Shown: piece after piece, positions 33,269 through 41,610 of the stretch | Layout: the number at the start of each line of letters is the position of its first letter | Numbering within the stretch: the first letter of the stretch is position 1 | NCBI GenBank assembly: GCA_963779685.1 | Contig: CAVZZG010000001.1 | Coordinates: forward strand, 1,116,001 to 1,180,000 | DNA: 64,000 nt | Reading direction: 5' to 3' | DNA from: CAVZZG01 sp963779685 | Lineage (GTDB): Bacteria > Actinomycetota > Thermoleophilia > Gaiellales > F1-60-MAGs149 | Position numbers and translations under genes: made by a program | The notes under the pieces: model-generated | The model's database searches: none | The model's input: only the letters and a program-made list of their open reading frames with translations | What the model was told of the DNA's origin: nothing

Positions 33269-35248
33269 GTGCGGTCGCGCTCGCCGTCATCGTCGCCGTG
33301 GCGGCGGTGCTCTTCGGCCGGCGCGCGCGCGTGCTGTACCGGCTCGTGCGGCTGGGACGGCCGACGTCGCGCTTCGACGAGGTCGGCGCGCGCGTGCGCA
33401 ACGAGGCGACGATCGTCATCGGCCAGCGCAAGCTGTTCCGTCGCATCGGCCCGGGGTTGATGCACGCGTTCATCTTCTGGGGCTTCATCGTGCTCCTGCC
33501 GACGATCTTCATGGCGCTGATCGCCATCGCCTCGGAGGGCACGACGATCCCGTGGCTCGGCACCCAGGGATGGTTCGCCTTCCTGGTCGACCTGTTCGCG
33601 GTGATGGTGCTGGCCGGCGTGATCGCGGCCTTCGGGATCCGCAAGATCCAGAAGCCCCGCCGCTTCGAGGGCAGCCACCGCGGGGAGGCCGACCTGATCC
33701 TGCTGCTGATCGCCGGCATCGTCGCGACCCTGCTGCTGTGGCACGCGACCCTCATCGCGCTCGGCGACAACGAGTGGCCCGCGGCGTGGTCGCCCGTCTC
33801 GGACGCCCTCTCGAACCTGTTCGGCGACGACTCCACCACCGAGGTGCTCGAGCGCGTGTTCGTCTGGGCCCACGTGCTGATCATCCTCACGTTCCTCGTG
33901 TACCTGCCGTACTCGAAGCACCTGCACATCGCAACGGCGGCGGTCAACGTCTACTTCGGACGCACGCGGCGGCGCGGCCGGCTGGAGCCGCTGCGGTTCG
34001 ACGAGGGCATGCCCGAGGCCGAGATGCGGTTCGGCGCCGGCACGATCGCGGACATGACGTGGAAGCAGATGCTCGACACGATGTCGTGCACGGAGTGCGG
34101 GCGCTGCCAGGACGTCTGCCCCGCCTTCAGCACCGGCAAGGCGCTGTCGCCGAAGCTCCTGATCATGGGGTTGCGCGACCAGCTCTTCGCGGAAGGGCCG
34201 GACCTGCTCGGAGCGGCCGGATCCGGGCAGACCTTCGAGGGTTCGCCGCTCGTGCCCGGGGCCGTCACCGACGACGTCGTCTGGGACTGCGTCACCTGCG
34301 GCGCGTGCGTGCAGGAGTGCCCGGTGTCGATCGAGCACGTCGACCACATCGTCGACCTGCGCCGGCACCTCGTCATGGTCGAGGCCCGCTTCCCGGCCGA
34401 GGCCGCCACCATGCTGCGCGACGTCGAGCGCAACGCCAACCCCTGGGGCAAGCCGCAAACCGAACGGGCCGACTGGACGGAGGGCCTCGGCATCCGCGTG
34501 CTCGAGCCGGGGGACTCGCCGCCGGACGTGCTGTTCTGGGTGGGGTGCGCACCCGCCTTCGACGAGCGGGCACGCGAGGGCGCCCGCTCGACGGCCCGGC
34601 TGATGCAGCTCGCCGGCGTCGACTTCGCGATCCTCGGCCCCCGCGAGTGCTGCACGGGCGACCCGGCGCGGCGGATGGGCGACGAGTACACCTTCCAGTC
34701 CTACGCGCAGCAGAACGTCTCCACGCTCGACGAGACCAGGGCGACGCGCATCGTCACGACCTGCCCGCACTGCTTCAACACCCTCTCGAACGAGTACCCG
34801 GACTTCGGCGGCACGTACGAGGTGCTGCACCACACCGAGCTCCTGGCCGCGCTCGTCCGCGACGGCAAGCTGAAGCCGACTCCGGGCACGGGCGAGATCA
34901 CCTACCACGACTCCTGCTACCTCGCCCGCCATAACGACATCCAGGAACGCGCCGCGCGAGTTGATCGCCGCCGTCGGCACCCCGGTGGAGATGGCCAAGC
35001 ACCGCGACCGCACGTTCTGCTGCGGCGCCGGCGGCGCCCACATGTGGATGGAGGAGCGCGCCGGCGCGATCAACGAGGAGCGCGTCCGTCAGGCCGCCGC
35101 CACCGGCGCCCCGACGCTCGCCGTCGCCTGTCCCTACTGCACCGTCATGCTGGACGACGGCGTCCGCTCGACCGCCGCCAACCTCGAGGTCAGGGACGTG
35201 GCGACGTTGCTACTGGGCTCCGTGGACCCGGACGGACCGCGTCCGTAA
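33265..35248 (+). CDS. Membrane Fe-S oxidoreductase (DgcB/HdrD-like, ETF-linked), frameshifted near 3' end
   Basis: About 661 residues when repaired. The N-terminal ~230 residues hold five or six membrane helices with a cytochrome b/NarI-like pattern (HAFIFWGFIVLLPTIFM, LLWHATLIAL, VFVWAHVLIILTFLVYLPYSKHLH). Two 4Fe-4S motifs follow: CTECGRCQDVCP and CVTCGACVQECP. The C-terminal part carries CCG-type motifs (VGCAPAFDERA, GPRECCTGDPARR, TCPHCFNTLSNEYP, HDSCYLARHND and FCCGAGGAHMW). At about 34950 the frame breaks between NDIQE and APRELIAAVG-like sequence; restoring a CG in the CGCGCC run repairs it. It is the probable ETF:quinone oxidoreductase of N-methylglycine oxidation, as for DgcB. Confidence 0.85.
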
Positions 35249-35257
35249 CGGTGCGCC

Positions 35258-35920
35258 TCACTGGCCCGTGCCGTCGAACTGGAACACGCAGGTCGGCGAC
35301 GTGCCGAAGTCGGTCGCGGCGAGCACGTGGCCCTCGAGCCAGTTGAGGTAGAGCGCTCCGCCCAGCGGCGCCATGTGGGCGGTGAACCCGCGGCCGGCGA
35401 TCTCGGCCGCGTTGTCCGACGTGGTTGCTGCCAGGGTCTGCGAGGTCGTGCTGAGGCCCGGGCTGCCGTCGAGGGCGATGAGCACGGGTTGACTGGTCGT
35501 CAGGGCGACCGATGCGTGGGTGAACCCGGCACCGTCGTCGGCGCAGGCTGCGGTGAGCGTCCAGATCGTGCCGTGCCACAGCGTCGAGGTCTGGCCCGGT
35601 GCGAGCATGTCGACCTCGTGCCGCATGCCGAGCGTGTCGGCCACGTCGGCGACGTTCAGATCCGCCCCGGCCAGGGAGCCGTCCTTGACCTTCGAGCCGT
35701 TGACGGCGTTCGCGGCCAGGTCGGTCGCGTTCACGGAGCCGGCGATCAGGTTCGCGTGCTTCCCCCGCGGCGGAAGGTGACCGGCGACGGTGTTCTTCTT
35801 GATCTGGGCGTTGGAGGAGATCACGGTGGCAGCGATCGCCGTGCCTCCGCCGACGACCATGACCAGTGACGACGTCGCGACGATGTTCGCGTACGTCAAC
35901 CTCGACCGCAGGCTTCCCAT
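35258..35920 (-). CDS. Secreted repeat protein of the Thermoleophilia 'NGSKVKDGSL' type
   Basis: 220 residues from ATG 35920, which has GGGGAGGG just upstream. A signal peptide is clear: MGSLRSRLTYANIVATSSLVMVVGG, then GTAIAATVISSNAQIKKNTV. Next come short degenerate repeats (NLIAGSVNATDL, NAVNGSKVKDGSLAGADL) of a kind I associate with exported proteins of Thermoleophilia. The mature C-terminal domain (GQTSTLWHGTIWTLTAACADDGAGFTHAS and TSPTCVFQFDGTGQ) has two cysteines that could form a disulfide. The function is unknown; surface or envelope location is inferred. It is convergent with the Fe-S gene, nine bases apart. Confidence 0.75.
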   Translation of the reverse strand: MGSLRSRLTYANIVATSSLVMVVGGGTAIAATVISSNAQIKKNTVAGHLPPRGKHANLIAGSVNATDLAANAVNGSKVKDGSLAGADLNVADVADTLGMRHEVDMLAPGQTSTLWHGTIWTLTAACADDGAGFTHASVALTTSQPVLIALDGSPGLSTTSQTLAATTSDNAAEIAGRGFTAHMAPLGGALYLNWLEGHVLAATDFGTSPTCVFQFDGTGQ

Positions 35921-35973
35921 GATGGCCCTCCCCGACATGCGCTTGGCGACGCAAGATCGTACCGGGCGAGGTC

Positions 35974-36633
35974 CTACGTCCTGAAGAACAGCACCTCTGC
36001 GCCGATGGGGCGGAAGCCCGCGGCGAGGAAGGCGTGCAGGGCGGCGGCGTTGCCGGCCGCGACCTGCGCGAAGAGCGGTTCGTCGCGTGGGCCAAGGGTG
36101 CGGGCGGCGTGAGCGAGCAGGCGGCCGGTGCCGCGGCCGCGCTCGGCGGGCCCCACCTCGATACTCACCTCGATGCGGCCGGCGAGGCCGCGGCCGATGG
36201 CGATGACCCCGGTCTCGTCGCCGTAGACCGACACGTCGGTGCGCACGCGGCGGGCTCGGCGTGCCCGTGGATGGTCGGAGTCCGCGAGCGGCCGCAGCGA
36301 GACGAGCCCGGGGACGGGGTCGGCCACGAGCACCACGTCGACGCCGTCCGGGCGGGCCCCGATGTGCTCCGAGAGCCAGGTCAGGAAGGGCACGCCCAGC
36401 GGTGCGTCGAGGTCGCCGGCGGGGACGCGGGCCAGCACCTCCTCGCGGGTCACGTCCGCGGCGACGACGTGGTGGGCCGTGAAGGCGACGACCGCGCCCG
36501 CCGCGCCGTCGGGCGGCGGCAGGACGTCCATGCGCCCGTCGGGCGCCGGCAACTCGCCACCCGCGGCGGCGTGCAGCATCTCGCGCAGTCCGATGGCGCC
36601 CACGGCGGGATCGTACGGGAGAATCCGGGGCAC
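35974..36633 (-). CDS. GNAT-family N-acetyltransferase
   Basis: 219 residues. The C-terminal half has the GNAT core: SVYGDETGVIAIGRGLAGRIEVSIEVGPAERGRGTGRLLAHAARTL, with the acetyl-CoA pyrophosphate loop R-G-R-G-T-G-R, then FAQVAAGNAAALHAFLAAGFRPIGAEVLFF. The N-terminal ~100 residues (REMLHAAAGGELPAPDGRMDVLPPPDGAAGAVVAFTAHHVVAAD) resemble members that carry a second degenerate GNAT half. The substrate is unknown. It starts at GTG 36633 and is divergent from the BKACE gene, whose start lies 24 bases away. Confidence 0.8.
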   Translation of the reverse strand: MPRILPYDPAVGAIGLREMLHAAAGGELPAPDGRMDVLPPPDGAAGAVVAFTAHHVVAADVTREEVLARVPAGDLDAPLGVPFLTWLSEHIGARPDGVDVVLVADPVPGLVSLRPLADSDHPRARRARRVRTDVSVYGDETGVIAIGRGLAGRIEVSIEVGPAERGRGTGRLLAHAARTLGPRDEPLFAQVAAGNAAALHAFLAAGFRPIGAEVLFFRT

Positions 36634-36656
36634 ATCGATCGAACGTGAGGAACGTC

Positions 36657-37550
36657 GTGAACTTCGAGGTCTTCATCACCTGCGCGGTCACGGGTGCCGG
36701 CGACACCACGGGTCGCAGCGACCGGGTGCCCGTGACGCCGGTTCAGATCGCGGACGCGGCCATCGAGGCGGCCAACGCGGGGGCGGCGATCGCGCACATC
36801 CACGTTCGCGACCCGGAGACGGGCAGGGGCTCGCGCGATGTCTCGCTCTACCGCGAGGTCGTCGAGCGGGTACGCGCGTCGGGCGTCGATGTGGTCATCA
36901 ACCTGACCGCAGGCATGGGCGGGGACCTCGTGCTCGGCGGGGTCGACGACCCGCTCCCGCCCGGGCCGGGCACCGACATGGCGGGTGCCGAGGAGCGGCT
37001 TGCGCACGTGACGGCCCTGCGGCCGGAGCTCTGCACGCTCGACTGCGGCACGATGAACTTCGCGGCCGGTGGCGACTACGTGATGACGAACACGCCGCTG
37101 ATGCTGAAGGCCATGGCGCGCCGCGTGCAGGAGCTCGGCGTGCGACCCGAGCTCGAGGTGTTCGACACCGGCCACCTCGTCTTCGTCAAGGAGATGATCC
37201 GCGACGGCCTGCTCGACGACCCGGTGCTGATCCAGCTCTGCATGGGCATCCCCTACGGCGCGCCGGACGATCCCACGACGCTGCTCGCCCTGGTGCATCA
37301 GCTGCCCGCCGGGGCCCTGTTCTCGGCCTTCTCGATCAGTCGCATGCAGCTGCCCTACGTCGCGATGGCGGCGCTCGCCGGCGGCAACGTCCGCGTCGGG
37401 CTCGAGGACAACGTGTTCCTGTCGCGCGGCCGGCTGGCGTCGAACGGCGAGCTGGTCGAGCGGGCGGTGCACATCCTCGAGGCCATGAACGTCCGCGTGC
37501 TCGGCCCGGGCGAGGTGCGCGAGAAGCTGAAGCTGAAGGCCGCCGGATGA
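36657..37550 (+). CDS. BKACE family beta-keto acid cleavage enzyme (DUF849), putative 3-dehydrocarnitine cleavage
   Basis: 297 residues from GTG 36657, which has GAGGA five bases upstream; a GTG at 36645 would add four residues. BKACE hallmarks: FEVFITCAVTGAGDTTG, VPVTPVQIADAAIEAANAGAAIAHIHVRDPETGRGSRD (zinc-ligand HIHVRD), VDVVINLTAGMGG, LDCGTMNFA, ELEVFDTGHLVFVKEMI and the Glu-containing VRVGLEDNVFLSRGRLA. The family condenses a beta-keto acid with acetyl-CoA to give acetoacetate and a new CoA ester. It is translationally coupled (ATGA) to a carnitine-dehydrogenase/thioesterase fusion, the known arrangement for 3-dehydrocarnitine to betainyl-CoA plus acetoacetate. Confidence 0.85.
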   Translation: MNFEVFITCAVTGAGDTTGRSDRVPVTPVQIADAAIEAANAGAAIAHIHVRDPETGRGSRDVSLYREVVERVRASGVDVVINLTAGMGGDLVLGGVDDPLPPGPGTDMAGAEERLAHVTALRPELCTLDCGTMNFAAGGDYVMTNTPLMLKAMARRVQELGVRPELEVFDTGHLVFVKEMIRDGLLDDPVLIQLCMGIPYGAPDDPTTLLALVHQLPAGALFSAFSISRMQLPYVAMAALAGGNVRVGLEDNVFLSRGRLASNGELVERAVHILEAMNVRVLGPGEVREKLKLKAAG

Positions 37551-39023
37551 AGACCGTCGGCCTGCTCGGCGGCGGTGTCATCGGCGGCGGCTGGGCGGCG
37601 CGCTTCCTCCTCAACGGCATCGACGTCCGGCTCTACGACCCGGACCCCGACGCCGAGCGCAAGATCGGCGAGGTGCTCGCCAACGCGCGGCGCGCAACCC
37701 ACCGCCTGATGCTCGCGCCGCTCCCCGTGGAGGGCGACCTGACGTTCGTCTCGACGCCGCGAGGAGGCGGCCGACGGGGTCGAGTTCGTGCAGGAGAGCG
37801 CACCCGAGCGCGAAGACCTGAAGCGGTCGCTGCTGCGGGCAGCGTCACGCGCAGCCGGGCCGGACGTGGTCTTCGGCAGCTCGACGTCGGGCCTCTTGCC
37901 GAGCCTGCTGCAGGCCGACATGGAGCGCCCGGAGCGATTCTGCGTCGGCCATCCGTTCAACCCGGTCTACCTGCTGCCGCTCGTCGAGGTGGTGGGTGGC
38001 GGGCAGACGGCGCCCGACACGCTCGCCCGGGCAGCGGACGTCTACCGCCACATCGGCATGCGCCCGCTCGTGCTGCGCAAGGAGATCGACGGGTTCGTCG
38101 CCGACCGCCTGCTCGAGGCGCTCTGGCGGGAAGCCCTCTGGCTGGTGGAGGATGGGATCGCGACGGCGGAGGAGATCGACGACGCGATCCGCTTCGGCGC
38201 CGGTCTGCGCTGGTCGTTCATGGGCACCTTCCTGACCTACCGGATCGCGGGCGGCGAGGCCGGCATGCGGCACTTCATGGCCCAGTTCGGCCCGGCGCTG
38301 CAGTGGCCGTGGAGCCGGCTCACCGACGTGCCCGAGCTCACCGACGAGCTCCTCGACCGGCTCGAGCAGCAGTCCGACGCCCAGGCGGCCGGCCAGTCGA
38401 TCAGGGAGCTCGAGCGCCGCCGCGACGACTGCCTCGTCGCGGTCCTGCAGGGACTGCGCGCACAGGGCTACGGCGCCGGAGAGGTCGTGGCCGAGTACGA
38501 GCGGGCCCTCCTCGACCGCGTGCACTCGACGGCGGAAGCCGAGATCGACGTGACCCGGCCGCTGGAGCTGCACCGCACCGTCGTCCCGCCGGAGTGGACC
38601 GACTACAACGGCCATCTCCACGAGAGCCGCTACCTGCAGGTCCTCGGCGACGCCTCCGACGCGCTGTTCCGGTTCGTCGGCATCGACGCCGCCTACCTGG
38701 CCGCCGCCGGCAACTACTTCACGGTCGAGACCCACCTGCGGTTCCTCGCCGAGCTGTCGGCCGGCGACGCCGTGCGCGTCGCGATCCAGCTCCTCGCCGC
38801 GGACGAGAAGCGCATCCATGCCTACCTCGAGCTTCGGCGCGACGCCGACGATGCCGTTGCCGCGACCGCCGAGCACCTGTACCTGCACGTCGACGCAGCC
38901 ACGCGGCGGGCCGGCGCCGCGCGCGAGGACGTGCTCGTGAACGTCCGGCGCATCGCGTCCGCGCACGCGGGCCTGCCGCGCCCCGCCGCCGCCGGTCGCA
39001 GCGTCGGCATTCCCGGCCCCTAG
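37547..39023 (+). CDS. L-carnitine dehydrogenase fused to hotdog thioesterase, frameshifted near the 5' end
   Basis: About 492 residues when repaired. The N-terminus has an NAD fold (VGLLGGGVIGGGWAARFLLNGIDVRLYDPD). The 3-hydroxyacyl-CoA dehydrogenase core follows (FVQESAPEREDLKRSLL, GHPFNPVYLLPLVEVVGGGQT with the catalytic His, KEIDGFVADRLLEALWREALWL). From about residue 340 a 4-hydroxybenzoyl-CoA-type hotdog domain begins (HRTVVPPEWTDYNGHLHESRYLQVLGDASDALFRFVG). This dehydrogenase-thioesterase fusion beside BKACE is a known carnitine-to-betaine layout. Near 37758 the frame breaks after TFVSTP; adding CG to the CCGCGAGG run restores EEAADGVEF. Predicted reactions: carnitine oxidation and betainyl-CoA hydrolysis. 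Confidence 0.83.
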
Positions 39024-39028
39024 ATCCC

Positions 39029-40483
39029 CTACGGGCGGCGCGCGCCCTCGAGCGTCGACCAGAAGTCGCGCCCGGTGCGGATGTAGCGTTCCTCGTCGCC
39101 GGGCGCGTGGTCCCACGGGCTGATCCGGCCGCGGCCGAGCGCCGCCGAGACGATCCGCCGCCGGTCCTGGCTCGCCCGCACCGCCTCGTCGAGCTTCGCA
39201 AGATCGTAGAGCTCGTCGAGCGCAGCGGCGAGCCCGGGCGCCCCGCCGAGGTCGATCCGCTCCGCCGGGTCGGCGTCGGTGTCGTACACGAGGTCGGGCT
39301 CGCCGTGGTTGCGGATCAGCTTCAGGTTGCCCCGGATGAGGGTCACCTGCGGCGCCGTCACGCCCTCGGCCAGGTACTCCACGATCACGTCTCGCGGCGC
39401 GAGTGGCTCACCGACCAGCGCGGGCGCCAGGCTCCGGCCGTCGATCCCGTCCACCGCTCCGGCGCCGCCGATTGCCGCGAGCGTCGGCGCGAGGTCGAGC
39501 AGCGAGACCGGCGTCGCGACGCGCCGGGCGGCGAACCGGCTCGGTGCGTGGACGATCAGCGGCACCCGGATCGAGTCCTCGAACGGCGCCATCTTGTACC
39601 AGAGGCCGCGCTCGCCGAGCATGTCGCCGTGGTCGGACGTGACGACGACCACCGTGTCGTCCGTGAGGCCCTGCTCCTCGAGCGTGGCCAGGATCGTGCC
39701 GACGAAGTCGTCGACGAGCGAGATCGCGGCGTAGTAGCCGCGGCGGGCCAGCTGCGCCTGCTCCGGTGACACCGGGATCCGTTCGGCGTCGACCATCGCA
39801 CGCAGCCGCCGGGTGGGAGCATCGTCGGCTGGATCGGGGTTGGCCGGAGGCGGAATCTCCACCCCGTCATACCGCGACCAGACCTCCGGCGGCACTTCGT
39901 ACGGGTCGTGGGGGTGGGTGAAGGACGCCACCAGGAACAGCGGCCTGCCGTCGCCACGGGCCGTGTCGACGATCGCCCGGCGGGCCCGGTGGGCGACCTC
40001 CTGGTCGTAGTCGAGCTGCAGCGTCGCCCGCACGGGGCCTGCACGCAGCACGCTCGAGAGGTCGTGATACCAGGGGAGGCGCTCGTCGTCGCCGAGCCGC
40101 CAGTCGGGTACCCAGTCGAGTCCGGCCGGGTAGACGTCGGCCATCGGCCGTTCCTCGAAGCCGTGGAGCTGATCGGGGCCGATGAAGTGCATCTTGCCGG
40201 TCAGCACCGTCCGGTACCCGGCCAGCCGCAGGTGGTGTGCCATCGTCGGAATGGCCGCCGGGAGCTCGCCGGCGTTGTCGATCGCGCCGGTCCGCGACGG
40301 CAGCAGCCCGGTCATCAGCGAGCCGCGGGAGGGGACGCACAGCGGCGAGGCGCAGTACGCCCTCTCGAAGACGACGCCGCCGGCGCCGAGTCGCTCCAGA
40401 TGCGGCGCGATCACGGTGCGGTTGCCGTACGCGGGCAGGCCGGCGGCCGCCAGCTGATCGGCGATGACGAGCACGATGTTCAC
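39029..40483 (-). CDS. betC: Choline-sulfatase (type I sulfatase)
   Basis: 484 residues from GTG 40483, which overlaps the preceding stop. The sulfatase modification motif C-x-P-S-R is at Cys49 (LCVPSRGSLMTG) and would be converted to formylglycine. Metal ligands are seen in VIADQL and VVVTSDHGDMLGERGLWYK. Several stretches are specific for BetC: GKMHFIGPDQLHGFEERP, ADVYPAGLDWVPDW, and the C-terminal ISPWDHAPGDEERYIR. It hydrolyses choline-O-sulfate to choline and sulfate in the cytoplasm; no signal peptide is seen. It is the last gene of a leftward run with the serine hydrolase and an ABC importer, and converges on the carnitine dehydrogenase gene. Confidence 0.88.
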   Translation of the reverse strand: MNIVLVIADQLAAAGLPAYGNRTVIAPHLERLGAGGVVFERAYCASPLCVPSRGSLMTGLLPSRTGAIDNAGELPAAIPTMAHHLRLAGYRTVLTGKMHFIGPDQLHGFEERPMADVYPAGLDWVPDWRLGDDERLPWYHDLSSVLRAGPVRATLQLDYDQEVAHRARRAIVDTARGDGRPLFLVASFTHPHDPYEVPPEVWSRYDGVEIPPPANPDPADDAPTRRLRAMVDAERIPVSPEQAQLARRGYYAAISLVDDFVGTILATLEEQGLTDDTVVVVTSDHGDMLGERGLWYKMAPFEDSIRVPLIVHAPSRFAARRVATPVSLLDLAPTLAAIGGAGAVDGIDGRSLAPALVGEPLAPRDVIVEYLAEGVTAPQVTLIRGNLKLIRNHGEPDLVYDTDADPAERIDLGGAPGLAAALDELYDLAKLDEAVRASQDRRRIVSAALGRGRISPWDHAPGDEERYIRTGRDFWSTLEGARRP

Positions 40484-41610
40484 TGCGACACCACCGCCTC
40501 GTGGAGCGCGGCCAGCAACGCCCCGGCCCGCGGATCGCGGTCCTCGGTGCGTAACTCGGCCACGACCAGCGAGAACCCGGTACCCAGCGAGGGCCACGCC
40601 CCGTGCGTCGAGCCTCCCGCGCCCGTGTGGCCGAACGCGTCCGCGGGTGGCCCGAGCCGTGATGGCGTGCCGGCCAACTCGAAGCCGGCACCGAACCGCA
40701 GCAGGCGCCCGGACAGTGGATCGGCGCCGAGCGACCGTTCGGCGACGCCGTGGACGATCGTCTCCGGCTGCAGCAGCCGCACCCCGCCCAGCGTCCCGCC
40801 GGTGGCCAGGCAGCCGTAGAGCCGGGCCAGGGCGCCGGCCGATCCAACGCCGTTGCCGCCGGGGATCTCGACGCCGAGCACGCCTGGCCCGTTCCAGTCC
40901 TCGGCCAGCACCGGCGGGTTCGCGTACACCATGTCGAGCCGGGGGTCGGGGGCCTCGTTGCCGCTGAATGCCGACAGCTGGTAGTCCGGCGATCGCACCA
41001 GATGGGCCACGCGCAGCAGGTCCGCGGCCGCGGTGCCGATCCGGAAGTCGAGCCCGAGCGGCCCCGCGACGTCGTCCGCCACGACCTGCGCGATCCGGCG
41101 TCCGTCCGTGCGGCGCACGATCGCGTCGCACAGCCAGCCGTACGTCAGCGCGTGGTAGGAGGGGGCGCCGACCGGCACGATCGGCGCCTGGGCGGCCAGG
41201 AGCTCGAAGATGCGCTCGGGCGAACCCAGCTCGTCCAGCGCGACGGGCTCCCGGATGCCGGGCAGGCCTGCCCGGTGGGACAGCACGTCGCCGACCGTGA
41301 TCGACTCCTTGCCGTTGGCGGCGAACGCGGGCCAGACCGCGGCGACCGGTGCGTCGAGGTCGAACGCGCCTCGTTCGGCGAGCACCAGCATGGCGGTGGC
41401 GACGACGCCCTTGGTGCCGGAGAACACGACGCAGATGGTGTGCGGCGCCCATGCCCGCCGGGGGGCGGCGCGTCCCGTGAAGCAGTCGAGCACGACCGTC
41501 CCGTCGACGACGGCGGCGAAGGCCGCTCCGGGACCATCCGGCGCCACCGTCGCCGCCAACGCGTCGGCGACCGGCTCGAACCCGGGCGCGACCAGACCCG
41601 CGACGGTCAC
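40480..41610 (-). CDS. Serine hydrolase, beta-lactamase class C / EstB-like
   Basis: 376 residues. The active-site S-x-x-K is FSGTKGVVATAML; the second motif is the Tyr in YHALTYGWLCDAIVRR; the third motif region is HTGAGGSTHGAW, with His in place of the Lys of KTG as in EstB-type esterases. No signal peptide is visible, so it is cytoplasmic, unlike secreted beta-lactamases. An esterase role is more likely than antibiotic hydrolysis. Given the carnitine and choline-sulfate genes beside it, hydrolysis of an acyl-carnitine or choline ester is a testable guess. It overlaps both neighbours by four bases. Confidence 0.8.
   Translation of the reverse strand: MTVAGLVAPGFEPVADALAATVAPDGPGAAFAAVVDGTVVLDCFTGRAAPRRAWAPHTICVVFSGTKGVVATAMLVLAERGAFDLDAPVAAVWPAFAANGKESITVGDVLSHRAGLPGIREPVALDELGSPERIFELLAAQAPIVPVGAPSYHALTYGWLCDAIVRRTDGRRIAQVVADDVAGPLGLDFRIGTAAADLLRVAHLVRSPDYQLSAFSGNEAPDPRLDMVYANPPVLAEDWNGPGVLGVEIPGGNGVGSAGALARLYGCLATGGTLGGVRLLQPETIVHGVAERSLGADPLSGRLLRFGAGFELAGTPSRLGPPADAFGHTGAGGSTHGAWPSLGTGFSLVVAELRTEDRDPRAGALLAALHEAVVSQ

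Noticed and set aside
40480..41610. Serine hydrolase as an antibiotic-resistance beta-lactamase
   Set aside because: No signal peptide, His in place of the KTG lysine, and metabolic context; an esterase is more likely.
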